The notes under the pieces are model-generated. The model saw only the letters and a program-made list of their open reading frames with translations, searched no databases and was not told the origin of the DNA. A stretch of DNA of 11,224 bases from an uncultured Lachnospiraceae bacterium (GTDB lineage Bacteria; Bacillota; Clostridia; Lachnospirales; Lachnospiraceae). Within the stretch, counting starts at the first letter, position 1. The number at the start of each line of letters is the position of its first letter. The stretch is from positions 1 through 11,224 of the forward strand of contig CAMOVS010000015.1 of NCBI GenBank assembly GCA_946627575.1. Reading direction: 5' to 3'. A program made the position numbers and the translations under genes. Shown piece by piece: positions 6,474 through 11,224 of the stretch.

Positions 6474-7109
6474 TTATTCAAGACCTGCAAACTCCCAGCC
6501 TTCGAATGTGTAGGACATGGGGCCATCCTTGAAATGACTTGCAAGAGATCCGCCAGGACCGGTCTCGGAATCGGAGTGAATCAGGTATCCGTTCTCGCCG
6601 GGGCTGTGGATGGTGATAGTCAGGTTGTATGTACCGGGATCAAGCTTGATGTTGGCTCCATAGTGAGGACCATCAGAAGCAGCCATTTCCATAAATGTAC
6701 CAGCTACAACTTCTTTTCCGTCAGTTGTGTCAATCTTGTAATCAACAGTCAGGTAAGGAACCCAGTCACCGACACCATAGCCCAGATCATTTTCCAGGGC
6801 GGAGATATCAGCTTCGATATGGATATCAGCATCCTCAGCACTGTAGTTCATGGTCTCGTTCTCCATGGGAACGGCCTGGAACCATACAGCGGACAGGTTC
6901 ATGAAATCAACCTTCTCATCCTCAAAAATAGGATTCTCAACAAAACCGGCATCTCCGGCAGCTGCATCTTCTTCTACTTTAGCAGTTACATTTTCCCCTG
7001 CAGATGCATCCTCTTTGGTTGCACCGCTGTCAGCGTTGGAACCGCATGCAGCAAGCGATGCCACTACCATGGAACCAGCGAGAAGTAATGCCAATACTTT
7101 CTTTCTCAT
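6474..7109 (-). CDS. P19/Tp34-type iron-binding lipoprotein
   Basis: This 211-residue lipoprotein starts with MRKK, a hydrophobic core and the lipobox SLAAC with C22, then an acidic, alanine-rich linker to about residue 58. The rest is a P19/Tp34 domain: HIEADI (H97, E99), DWVPYLTVDYKI, GTFMEMAASDGPHYGANIKL (M140, M142, H149) and IHSDSETG (H178). These are the regions that supply the His, Glu and Met metal ligands in Campylobacter P19 and E. coli FetP. Those proteins bind copper and iron and hand iron to FTR1; whether copper is used here cannot be told. Membrane attachment through the lipid would replace the periplasmic location of the Gram-negative forms. The ATG follows AAGGAGG and lies 75 bases after the FTR1 stop, so the two genes should share a transcript. 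Confidence 0.93.
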   Translation of the reverse strand: MRKKVLALLLAGSMVVASLAACGSNADSGATKEDASAGENVTAKVEEDAAAGDAGFVENPIFEDEKVDFMNLSAVWFQAVPMENETMNYSAEDADIHIEADISALENDLGYGVGDWVPYLTVDYKIDTTDGKEVVAGTFMEMAASDGPHYGANIKLDPGTYNLTITIHSPGENGYLIHSDSETGPGGSLASHFKDGPMSYTFEGWEFAGLE

Positions 7110-7184
7110 CTTTCTTCCTCCTTATGTTAGAATTAATAGTGTATATTTATGAAAGGAAAACTTCCTTATCATACCAATGAATTG

Positions 7185-8930
7185 TCAGGATTCAGCCGCT
7201 GCCATCTCCTCCTTCAGCTTCCGGTTCTTCTTCATCCAGTAGACAAAAGTAGCAATCGTGATAGCCAGCAGGATCAGCTGTGGGACTACCGTCTCAACGC
7301 AGGGGTAGATTCCAAGAACTTCCATAACGGAATTGGAAGGAATCCAGGAAACCCAGGCCGGGGAAGTCATGGAAATGACATCTCCCTCGATCAGCTCCTT
7401 GATGCCGCCGCCCAGGAAAGAAATGGACATGATGGCCATAAGAATACTGGTTGCCAGGAAAAAGGGCTTGAGAGGTAATCTGACAGACATAAAATGAATC
7501 GCCAGATAGACTGCCACCAGGCATACGCAGCCAACAGCAAAGCCGGCCCAGACCATATTGATGTTATTGCCGGACAGAAGAGGCTGATAGAACAGCACCA
7601 CTTCCGCTCCCTCTCGATATACAGCCAGGAAAGCGGTAAAGGCCAGCGCAAAGCTTGAACCTTTTTCCGTGGCCTCGCCTACCTTGCTCTTTATGTAAGC
7701 ATCCCAGGCTTCCGCCTCTGACTTGGATACCATCCAGTTGCTGACATAGAAGAGGACCACCACGGCAACCAGGGCCGTAACCCCTTCGATCACTTCCTGG
7801 GAAGCACTGTTGGCCAGCTTGAGCTGATTAAGGAGCCAGGCTGATACAAAGCTCAGGATAATACCCAGAACCGAACCGATATAAACCGGCCTCAGCTGAC
7901 GTTTTCTCTCTTCCTCGGACTTCTCCGTGGTCTTAAGCAGATATGCGATAATCGCTCCCACAACCAGGATCGCCTCAAAACCTTCACGAAGGATAATGCC
8001 GAAGCAGGCAATAAAGGTAGCAAGACCTGCCGACCGGGTAGTACCGGTTGAATTGCCATTCTCATCTACTCCGTCAAGCTTATTGGCATCCGTACGGATC
8101 ATGGTCCGAAGAATATCAACCTGCTTGTTGAACTCCTCTGCCGAATTTCCTTTGCTGGCAGACTTGCATGCAGAGAACTGCAGCTCCACCTCCGATTTGC
8201 GGGCTCCTGAGATATAGCCCATGGCATTCCGCTCAAATCCGGTGGTCTCGTAATATCCGTAGTAACCATTATTCACACAATCGTAGGCTGCCTTGGCATC
8301 GCCCTCCGCATACCTGTCCTTCGCTGCCCTAAAAACCTCAGACATGGCGTCGGCCACATCATTCCAGGTCCAGTCGGACTCAAGGCCCGCATCCTTGGAA
8401 TACTCTTCCCAGGTCGGATAATACTTCTTGGAGAAAAGCTCTGTGGCTGCGGTATCCTTCTCTTCGGATACTTCAACTTCCTCTTCCACGCCGTCCAGTT
8501 TATTAGCCGACAGGCGCAGATCCGCAATCAGCACGTCTTTGGCGGTAGACAGTTCATCGTACTTTCCGCCGGTTTTTATAATGCTGTTGCAGGAAGCGAA
8601 ATCTGCTTCAGCAGTCTTCTTGTTGGCGGAAGGCAGATTCTTCTGCATGTCAATCTTCATGCCGGATCCGCCCCAGTAATTGTTCTTGGCCTCGGCCACC
8701 TGCTTCAAAGCCGTATCCGCATCTCCGCTTTTGTAGGTTGCCAGAGCGGTATCCATAACCGCCTCGACCCCGTCAACCACATCATTATAGCTGTGGCTGG
8801 AAGACAGTCCTTTGGCTTTGGCATACTCATCCCATGTTGCATAATACGAATCCGCCTTAACAGAAAAAGGGAAGACCAAAAGCAGGACGGCGATTATTAT
8901 AGGTAACAAAAGTTTATTTCGTCTAATCAT
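7185..8930 (-). CDS. FTR1-family iron permease with duplicated N-terminal domain
   Basis: This 581-residue permease resembles FetM, EfeU and Ftr1, which import iron (as Fe3+ in the studied cases). The ATG at 8928-8930 is chosen, although the frame stays open to 9005: upstream lies a promoter, and MIRRNKLLLP with cleavage after VKA (about residue 26) makes a good signal peptide. Its ribosome site, AGGAAG, is rather far at 12 bases. Residues 28-148 and 169-288 are two related external domains. From about 300 comes the FTR1 membrane domain with both metal-binding motifs, REGFE at 315-319 and REGAE at 439-443, and about seven helices. It is the first gene of the leftward operon, followed by P19, its usual partner. 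Two operator-like sites at the promoter suggest iron-responsive control. Confidence 0.94.
   Translation of the reverse strand: MIRRNKLLLPIIIAVLLLVFPFSVKADSYYATWDEYAKAKGLSSSHSYNDVVDGVEAVMDTALATYKSGDADTALKQVAEAKNNYWGGSGMKIDMQKNLPSANKKTAEADFASCNSIIKTGGKYDELSTAKDVLIADLRLSANKLDGVEEEVEVSEEKDTAATELFSKKYYPTWEEYSKDAGLESDWTWNDVADAMSEVFRAAKDRYAEGDAKAAYDCVNNGYYGYYETTGFERNAMGYISGARKSEVELQFSACKSASKGNSAEEFNKQVDILRTMIRTDANKLDGVDENGNSTGTTRSAGLATFIACFGIILREGFEAILVVGAIIAYLLKTTEKSEEERKRQLRPVYIGSVLGIILSFVSAWLLNQLKLANSASQEVIEGVTALVAVVVLFYVSNWMVSKSEAEAWDAYIKSKVGEATEKGSSFALAFTAFLAVYREGAEVVLFYQPLLSGNNINMVWAGFAVGCVCLVAVYLAIHFMSVRLPLKPFFLATSILMAIMSISFLGGGIKELIEGDVISMTSPAWVSWIPSNSVMEVLGIYPCVETVVPQLILLAITIATFVYWMKKNRKLKEEMAAAES
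8067..8426 (-). repeat. second copy of the FTR1 external domain
   Basis: This encodes residues 169-288 of the FTR1 protein, from KYYPTWEEY to ANKLDGV. It has the same length and landmark order as the first copy: TWEEY, WTWNDVAD, YAEGDAKAAYD, a tyrosine-rich YYGYYE, then ARKSEVELQFSACKS. Divergence is strong, so the duplication is old. Confidence 0.65.
8487..8849 (-). repeat. first copy of the FTR1 external domain
   Basis: This encodes residues 28-148 of the FTR1 protein, from SYYATWDEY to ANKLDGV. It shares with the second copy TWDEY, SYNDVVD, YKSGDADTAL, the NNYWGG region, ADFASCNS and the closing ANKLDGV. Each copy has one cysteine, in the matching positions FASC and FSAC. Confidence 0.65.
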
Positions 8931-8951
8931 TACTATAAAGCACTTCCTTTC

Positions 8952-8967
8952 GTTAGATTTATCTAAC
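8952..8967. promoter_or_regulatory. perfect GTTAG-N6-CTAAC operator-like palindrome
   Basis: GTTAGAT-TT-ATCTAAC is a perfect inverted repeat in the FTR1 leader, just downstream of the expected transcription start (about 8970). The GTTAG/CTAAC halves recall DtxR/IdeR metal-repressor sites, though their spacing is not the classic one. A protein bound here would block transcription start or early elongation. Confidence 0.5.
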
Positions 8968-8976
8968 ACAAAAATA

Positions 8977-9005
8977 ATATTAGCATAGACTAACTGCAAA
9001 GTCAA
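8977..9005 (-). promoter_or_regulatory. FTR1 operon promoter
   Basis: On the minus strand TTGACT (9005 to 9000), a 17-base spacer and TAATAT (8982 to 8977) form a near-consensus sigma-70-type promoter. Transcription should start near 8970, giving a leader of about 40 bases before the FTR1 ATG. Such a strong core is typical of a promoter kept off by a repressor. Confidence 0.8.
8979..8994. promoter_or_regulatory. second GTTAG-N6-CTAA site inside the FTR1 promoter
   Basis: On the minus strand this reads GTTAG-TCTATG-CTAAT and covers the spacer and part of the -10 box. It matches the outer bases of the perfect palindrome at 8952-8967, with centres 27 bases apart. A bound repressor would cover the promoter itself. 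Confidence 0.45.
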
Positions 9006-9107
9006 TTAATGCACGCCCTCCTTATTGATTGTGTTTTTTCAATTAATTCTTGAAAATAATGCTTGAAAATAAATGGTTAAAAATCAGCTTTCCTTTTGTA
9101 ATATGAA

Positions 9108-9120
9108 TGATATGATATCA
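9108..9120. promoter_or_regulatory. TGATAT-G-ATATCA palindrome
   Basis: This perfect 6-1-6 inverted repeat has the general form of Fur-family boxes (TGATAAT-N-ATTATCA is the 7-1-7 form) but is one base shorter per arm. It lies about 40 bases upstream of the thioredoxin -35 box and shares the ATGATAT element with the palindrome at 9141-9160. Confidence 0.35.
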
Positions 9121-9140
9121 GAGTCAAAAGGTCGATTTTC

Positions 9141-9160
9141 ATGATATGCCTGCATATCAT
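9141..9160. promoter_or_regulatory. 8-4-8 palindrome abutting the thioredoxin promoter
   Basis: ATGATATG-CCTG-CATATCAT is a perfect 20-base inverted repeat whose last base is the first base of the -35 box. That position suits an activator contacting RNA polymerase, or a repressor. The regulator is not identifiable from the sequence. Confidence 0.45.
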
Positions 9161-9188
9161 TGCATTCTTTATGCGGGAATGATACTAT
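9160..9188 (+). promoter_or_regulatory. promoter of the thioredoxin-polyferredoxin operon
   Basis: TTGCAT (9160-9165), a 17-base spacer and TACTAT (9183-9188) form a plausible sigma-70-type promoter. It lies 49 bases before the ATG at 9238, and AAGGAGG sits in between at 9225-9231. The boxes are weaker than those of the opposing FTR1 promoter. Confidence 0.6.
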
Positions 9189-9237
9189 TAATTTATTTAC
9201 AAAAGAGCTGCCAAAAATGATGGCAAGGAGGTTGTAT

Positions 9238-9804
9238 ATGATGAAAAGATTTATCAAATCCAGCACTTTATGTCTGTTGCTTTTCATACTGCTTATAATG
9301 AGTGCATGTAGTAATGCCGAAGATCAGACATCCCAGAGCAGCACATCCGAAGGTATCGATGAAAAGCCTGCAGCCGCCGTAGAGCAGATGCCTAAATTTC
9401 ATTCGGTGGATCTTCAAGGAAATGAAGTCGATGAGTCGATCTTTGCCCAAGCTGACATCACGGTTGTCAACTTCTGGGGAACATACTGTGGACCATGCAT
9501 CGATGAGATGCCGGATCTTGCCGAGTGGAACCAGAATCTTCCGGAAGGTGTTCAGATCATAGGTATCATTGTGGATGTAGCCGGTCCGGGCGAGAGGGAA
9601 TATCAGACAGCGAAAAAACTGGTTGAAAAAACCGGAGTGAATTATACCAATATCATAGCCGGCAATCAGTTTAATCATGTTCTGGAAAATATGGTGGGAG
9701 TTCCTACGACTTTCTTTGTGGACTCTGAGGGAAAGTGTCTATGCAGTGAAATGATTGGGGCAGATGTGGAAGGTTATAAGAAAACAGTGGAGAGCTTGCG
9801 ATGA
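9238..9804 (+). CDS. TlpA/ResA-like thioredoxin lipoprotein
   Basis: This 188-residue lipoprotein starts at ATG 9238 (or the adjacent ATG at 9241), six bases after AAGGAGG; the open frame further upstream crosses the promoter and is not used. MMKRF, a hydrophobic core and LIMSAC make a signal with C24 as the likely lipidated cysteine; the -3 residue is Met, so the lipobox is not ideal. After a serine/glutamate-rich linker comes a thioredoxin fold: VVNFWGTYCGPCIDEMP with the redox pair C84/C87, and GVPTTFFVDSEG with the cis-proline P156. An insert-like stretch between them, IVDVAGPGEREYQ, fits TlpA/ResA/AhpC-TSA proteins. Its probable task is to reduce or exchange disulfides in exported proteins, perhaps keeping the cysteines of DUF2318 or the cysteine mini-proteins usable. 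Thioredoxins also accompany FTR1/P19 in the Fet and Campylobacter clusters. Its stop overlaps the next start (ATGA). Confidence 0.92.
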   Translation: MMKRFIKSSTLCLLLFILLIMSACSNAEDQTSQSSTSEGIDEKPAAAVEQMPKFHSVDLQGNEVDESIFAQADITVVNFWGTYCGPCIDEMPDLAEWNQNLPEGVQIIGIIVDVAGPGEREYQTAKKLVEKTGVNYTNIIAGNQFNHVLENMVGVPTTFFVDSEGKCLCSEMIGADVEGYKKTVESLR

Positions 9805-9950
9805 AGGGGAAAACGATCATGGTAATAAGGATCCTTGTGATTCTTTCAGCAGCGGCTATGATTACTTACGGGATCTTCAGAGGTGAGGTTAGCATTGTGA
9901 TGAACAAGGCTGCTTCGATCTGCTTTGAGTGCATAGGTCTGGGAAAATAG
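9801..9950 (+). CDS. 49-residue CXXC mini-protein (CD1871A-like)
   Basis: This small gene starts at the ATG that overlaps the TGA of the thioredoxin gene (ATGA), so translation is probably coupled. The product has a basic start (MKGK), one hydrophobic segment at about residues 6-26, a loop FRGEVSIVMNKA, and a C-terminal ICFECIGLG with C41-x-x-C44. This matches what I recall of the CD1871A family of CXXC-motif proteins in clostridia, which have the same hydrophobic helix, RGE turn and CLECIGIG ending. The family has no established function. With the CXXC pair at the far end of the helix, it may exchange electrons or a disulfide with the thioredoxin or the polyferredoxin that follows five bases later. 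Membership was judged from memory of the pattern, without a search. Confidence 0.8.
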   Translation: MKGKTIMVIRILVILSAAAMITYGIFRGEVSIVMNKAASICFECIGLGK

Positions 9951-9955
9951 AAGTC

Positions 9956-10834
9956 ATGAACATCAAATCTTCTTTTAAAAGAAAAATCATACAGTTCATC
10001 GCCTTTGTCCTATCCAATCCCTACATCAATAAGATGGGATCCGGAAACATCTACAAAGGCTCATGGAAACGGTTTTGCAATCCCGGCCTCAATTGCTACT
10101 CCTGTCCGGCCGCCCGTTTTGCCTGCCCTATAGGAGCAATGCAGGCGGTAAACGGATCCATGGATTTTAGCTGGAGTTTCTACATTGTGGGAAGTCTATG
10201 CGCCTTTGGTATTCTTTTTGGAAGAGCAGTATGCGGCTTCCTCTGCCCCTTTGGACTCCTGCAGGAACTCATCTACAAAATCCCTTTTCCCAAATGCAAA
10301 AGGAAGCTGCCAGGCTGGCTTAAGTATATAAAATACGGCATGCTGCTGATCGTCGTGCTGATGCTGCCGGTTCTGATAACAAATGCCACAGGCATGGGCA
10401 ACCCGTATTTCTGCAAATATATATGTCCTGCAGGAACGATAGAAGGAGGCATCCCCCTGCTCCTGACCAACCAGAATCTCAGAAAAATGGCAGGAGGAGT
10501 CATGGCCTTCAAAATCATCATAGCCTTTCTCACCATAGCAGGCTGTCTGATGATATCCAGATTCTTCTGTAAAATACTGTGCCCTCTTGGAGCATTTTAC
10601 GGATTCTTTAATAAAATCAGCTTTATCAGGTTGGAAACCGACAGGAATTCCTGTGAAAGCTGCGGAAAGTGCAGCAAAGTATGTCCCATGGATGTTGACC
10701 CCAGTGTCAATCCCAATTCCCCGGAATGTATTCGCTGCGGAAAGTGCATTGCTTCCTGTCACAAGCAGGCTATCCATGTCAGGAAGCCTTCTTCAATTAC
10801 TAATAACCCGACGACAGCACAAAGCAGGAGGTGA
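9956..10834 (+). CDS. NapH/FtrD-type membrane polyferredoxin
   Basis: This 292-residue protein combines about five membrane helices with many cysteine motifs. Near the N-terminus is CNPGLNCYSCPAARFACP (C41, C47, C50, C57). Then come CGFLCPFG (C93, C97), CKYICPAG (C153, C157) and CKILCPLG (C205, C209), the repeated C-x3-CP motifs of the NapH/NosR/FtrD family. It ends in a two-cluster ferredoxin: C233, C236, C239, C243 and C258, C261, C264, C268. Two [4Fe-4S] clusters are expected, plus others at the membrane motifs. Such proteins move electrons between the cytoplasm, quinones and external partners; FtrD is thought to serve iron oxidation in FtrABCD. ATG 9956 is preferred; a GTG at 9929 would overlap the previous gene. 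Its ribosome site is weak, so coupling to the mini-protein five bases upstream is likely. Confidence 0.9.
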   Translation: MNIKSSFKRKIIQFIAFVLSNPYINKMGSGNIYKGSWKRFCNPGLNCYSCPAARFACPIGAMQAVNGSMDFSWSFYIVGSLCAFGILFGRAVCGFLCPFGLLQELIYKIPFPKCKRKLPGWLKYIKYGMLLIVVLMLPVLITNATGMGNPYFCKYICPAGTIEGGIPLLLTNQNLRKMAGGVMAFKIIIAFLTIAGCLMISRFFCKILCPLGAFYGFFNKISFIRLETDRNSCESCGKCSKVCPMDVDPSVNPNSPECIRCGKCIASCHKQAIHVRKPSSITNNPTTAQSRR

Positions 10835-10839
10835 ATCCC

Positions 10840-11022
10840 ATGCCCCCGATCCTAAGCAATATAATCGTTATACTGATCCTTGCTGTAATCATATTCCTGG
10901 CTGTCCGATCGATCTGGAGAAATCGCAGAAAGGGCGGCTGCGGATACGGATGTGCCGGCTGTACGGGCAATTGTATCAGTTGTCCGGGCGCAATAGAAAG
11001 TCAAAAGAAAGATGGGGAATGA
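10840..11022 (+). CDS. 60-residue Cys-rich membrane mini-protein (FeoB-associated type)
   Basis: The start is ATG 10840, eight bases after AGGAGG, which itself overlaps the end of the polyferredoxin gene; an in-frame GTG at 10831 sits inside that ribosome site and is rejected. The product has one helix at about residues 5-24, then RSIWRNRRKGG and a cluster of cysteines, C34, C38, C41, C45 and C48, in a glycine-rich tail ending in charged residues. This is the form of the FeoB-associated Cys-rich membrane proteins, which normally sit after feoAB. No feoB is in this window, so here it serves a different iron locus. The positive-inside rule puts the cysteine tail in the cytoplasm, where it could bind iron or a cluster as metal enters. 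Function is unproven for the family. Confidence 0.82.
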   Translation: MPPILSNIIVILILAVIIFLAVRSIWRNRRKGGCGYGCAGCTGNCISCPGAIESQKKDGE

Positions 11023-11224
11023 AGGAATGGCGGCTAAAAGGGCTAAAAGAAACCGGCCTTGATCTGAATTGGGGTTTGGTGAGGCAAAGAAATGATTTAG
11101 TGACGGAGCTTTCGTCTGGCACCGTCCAACGATTACAGGTATCAAAAACTGGCAAATGCAGCATAGCGAAAAGCTCCTGTTTATTCTAAGTCCTGCCACC
11201 ATTATGATGCTCTGAGTGCTGCGG
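11023..11224. other. trailing region with no supported gene
   Basis: After the Cys-rich mini-protein gene, no open frame has a ribosome site with recognisable content. A 56-codon frame starts at 11019 by overlapping the previous stop (ATGA) and ends at 11189, and an opposing frame covers 10852-11202; neither shows a domain. A third, stop-broken plus frame reads FSDGAFVWHRP and then LLFILSPATIMML, which looks oddly protein-like. I see no clear terminator: GACGG at 11102-11106 could pair with CCGTC at 11122-11126, but no T-run follows. It may be a decayed gene or a dispersed repeat. Confidence 0.3.

Larger units (their letters stand above)
8931..9237. promoter_or_regulatory. divergent control region between FTR1 and the thioredoxin gene
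   Basis: This 307-base AT-rich stretch separates the two divergent operons and I see no credible gene in it. It holds one promoter facing each way, two GTTAG-N6-CTAA sites on the FTR1 side, and two ATGATAT palindromes on the thioredoxin side. There is also a direct repeat of CTTGAAAATAA (9049-9059 and 9062-9072, 13-base period) in the middle. The two sets of sites have different sequences, so the operons probably answer to different regulators. Confidence 0.7.

Noticed and set aside
7125..7175. Small hairpin AAGGAA-N3-TTCCTT in the FTR1-P19 gap as a terminator
   Set aside because: The stem is short and AT-rich, and no T-run follows on the minus strand, so read-through from FTR1 to P19 is expected.
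8931..9005. Upstream extension of FTR1 to a TTG at 9005
   Set aside because: That TTG is the start of the -35 box of the FTR1 promoter, so it would lie before the transcript; the ATG at 8930 begins a good signal peptide.
9084..9287. 67-codon minus-strand frame in the control region
   Set aside because: It spans both palindromes and the thioredoxin promoter and runs into the start of the thioredoxin gene; it has no recognisable content.
10196..10777. 193-codon minus-strand frame opposite the polyferredoxin
   Set aside because: It is antisense to a gene with unmistakable cysteine motifs; its product shows no fold or motif.
10852..11202. 116-codon minus-strand frame at the right end
   Set aside because: It runs antisense through the Cys-rich mini-protein gene, which has a strong ribosome site and a recognisable pattern; the remaining part has no domain.
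1..11224. CRISPR array, tRNA or rRNA gene, insertion sequence or phage genes
   Set aside because: No regularly spaced repeats, cloverleaf, rRNA segment, transposase motif or terminal repeats were seen on either strand.

Overview
The window looks like a piece of a low-oxygen Firmicutes chromosome, most likely a gut clostridium of the Lachnospiraceae type. The grounds are the roughly balanced base composition, strong AGGAGG ribosome sites, lipobox lipoproteins rather than Gram-negative periplasmic proteins, and small cysteine proteins (CD1871A-like and FeoB-associated-like) that are typical of clostridia. This is a judgement from sequence style; no database search was possible.

Nearly the whole window is one divergently transcribed locus for iron import and extracytoplasmic redox chemistry. 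The control region is at about 8931-9237.

Leftwards (minus strand) from it run: an FTR1-type iron permease with a duplicated extracytoplasmic domain (7185-8930); a P19/Tp34-type iron-binding lipoprotein (6474-7109); a terminator/alternative hairpin (6386-6430); a DUF2318 membrane protein with a cysteine-rich C-terminal domain (5092-6348); two MacB/FtsX-type permeases (3782-5071 and 2488-3666) separated by a structured 115-base gap with two micro-ORFs; their ATPase (1787-2485); a second structured gap; then a tightly overlapping block of an FMN-binding lipoprotein (1225-1671), an unrecognised secreted protein carrying a second FMN-attachment-like motif (734-1228), a five-helix cytochrome-b-like protein (186-737), and the N-terminus of a membrane-anchored protein that leaves the window (1-145).

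Rightwards (plus strand) run: a TlpA/ResA-like thioredoxin lipoprotein (9238-9804), a 49-residue CXXC mini-protein (9801-9950), a NapH/FtrD-type membrane polyferredoxin (9956-10834) and a 60-residue cysteine-rich membrane mini-protein (10840-11022). The last 200 bases hold no gene I can support.

FTR1, P19, DUF2318, paired permeases, ATPase and thioredoxin match the gene set of the E. coli FetMP/Fet cluster and the Campylobacter FTR1-P19 (Cj1658-Cj1665) region. FTR1, P19 and polyferredoxin also occur together in FtrABCD of Bordetella and Brucella. The likely common job is to capture iron at the outer face, set its redox state and pass it through FTR1. Less usual is the added electron-transfer equipment at both ends: cytochrome b and two FMN-motif proteins on one side, polyferredoxin and two cysteine mini-proteins on the other. 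The FTR1 promoter is a near-ideal TTGACT-17-TAATAT with two GTTAG-N6-CTAA sites, which suggests metal-dependent repression.
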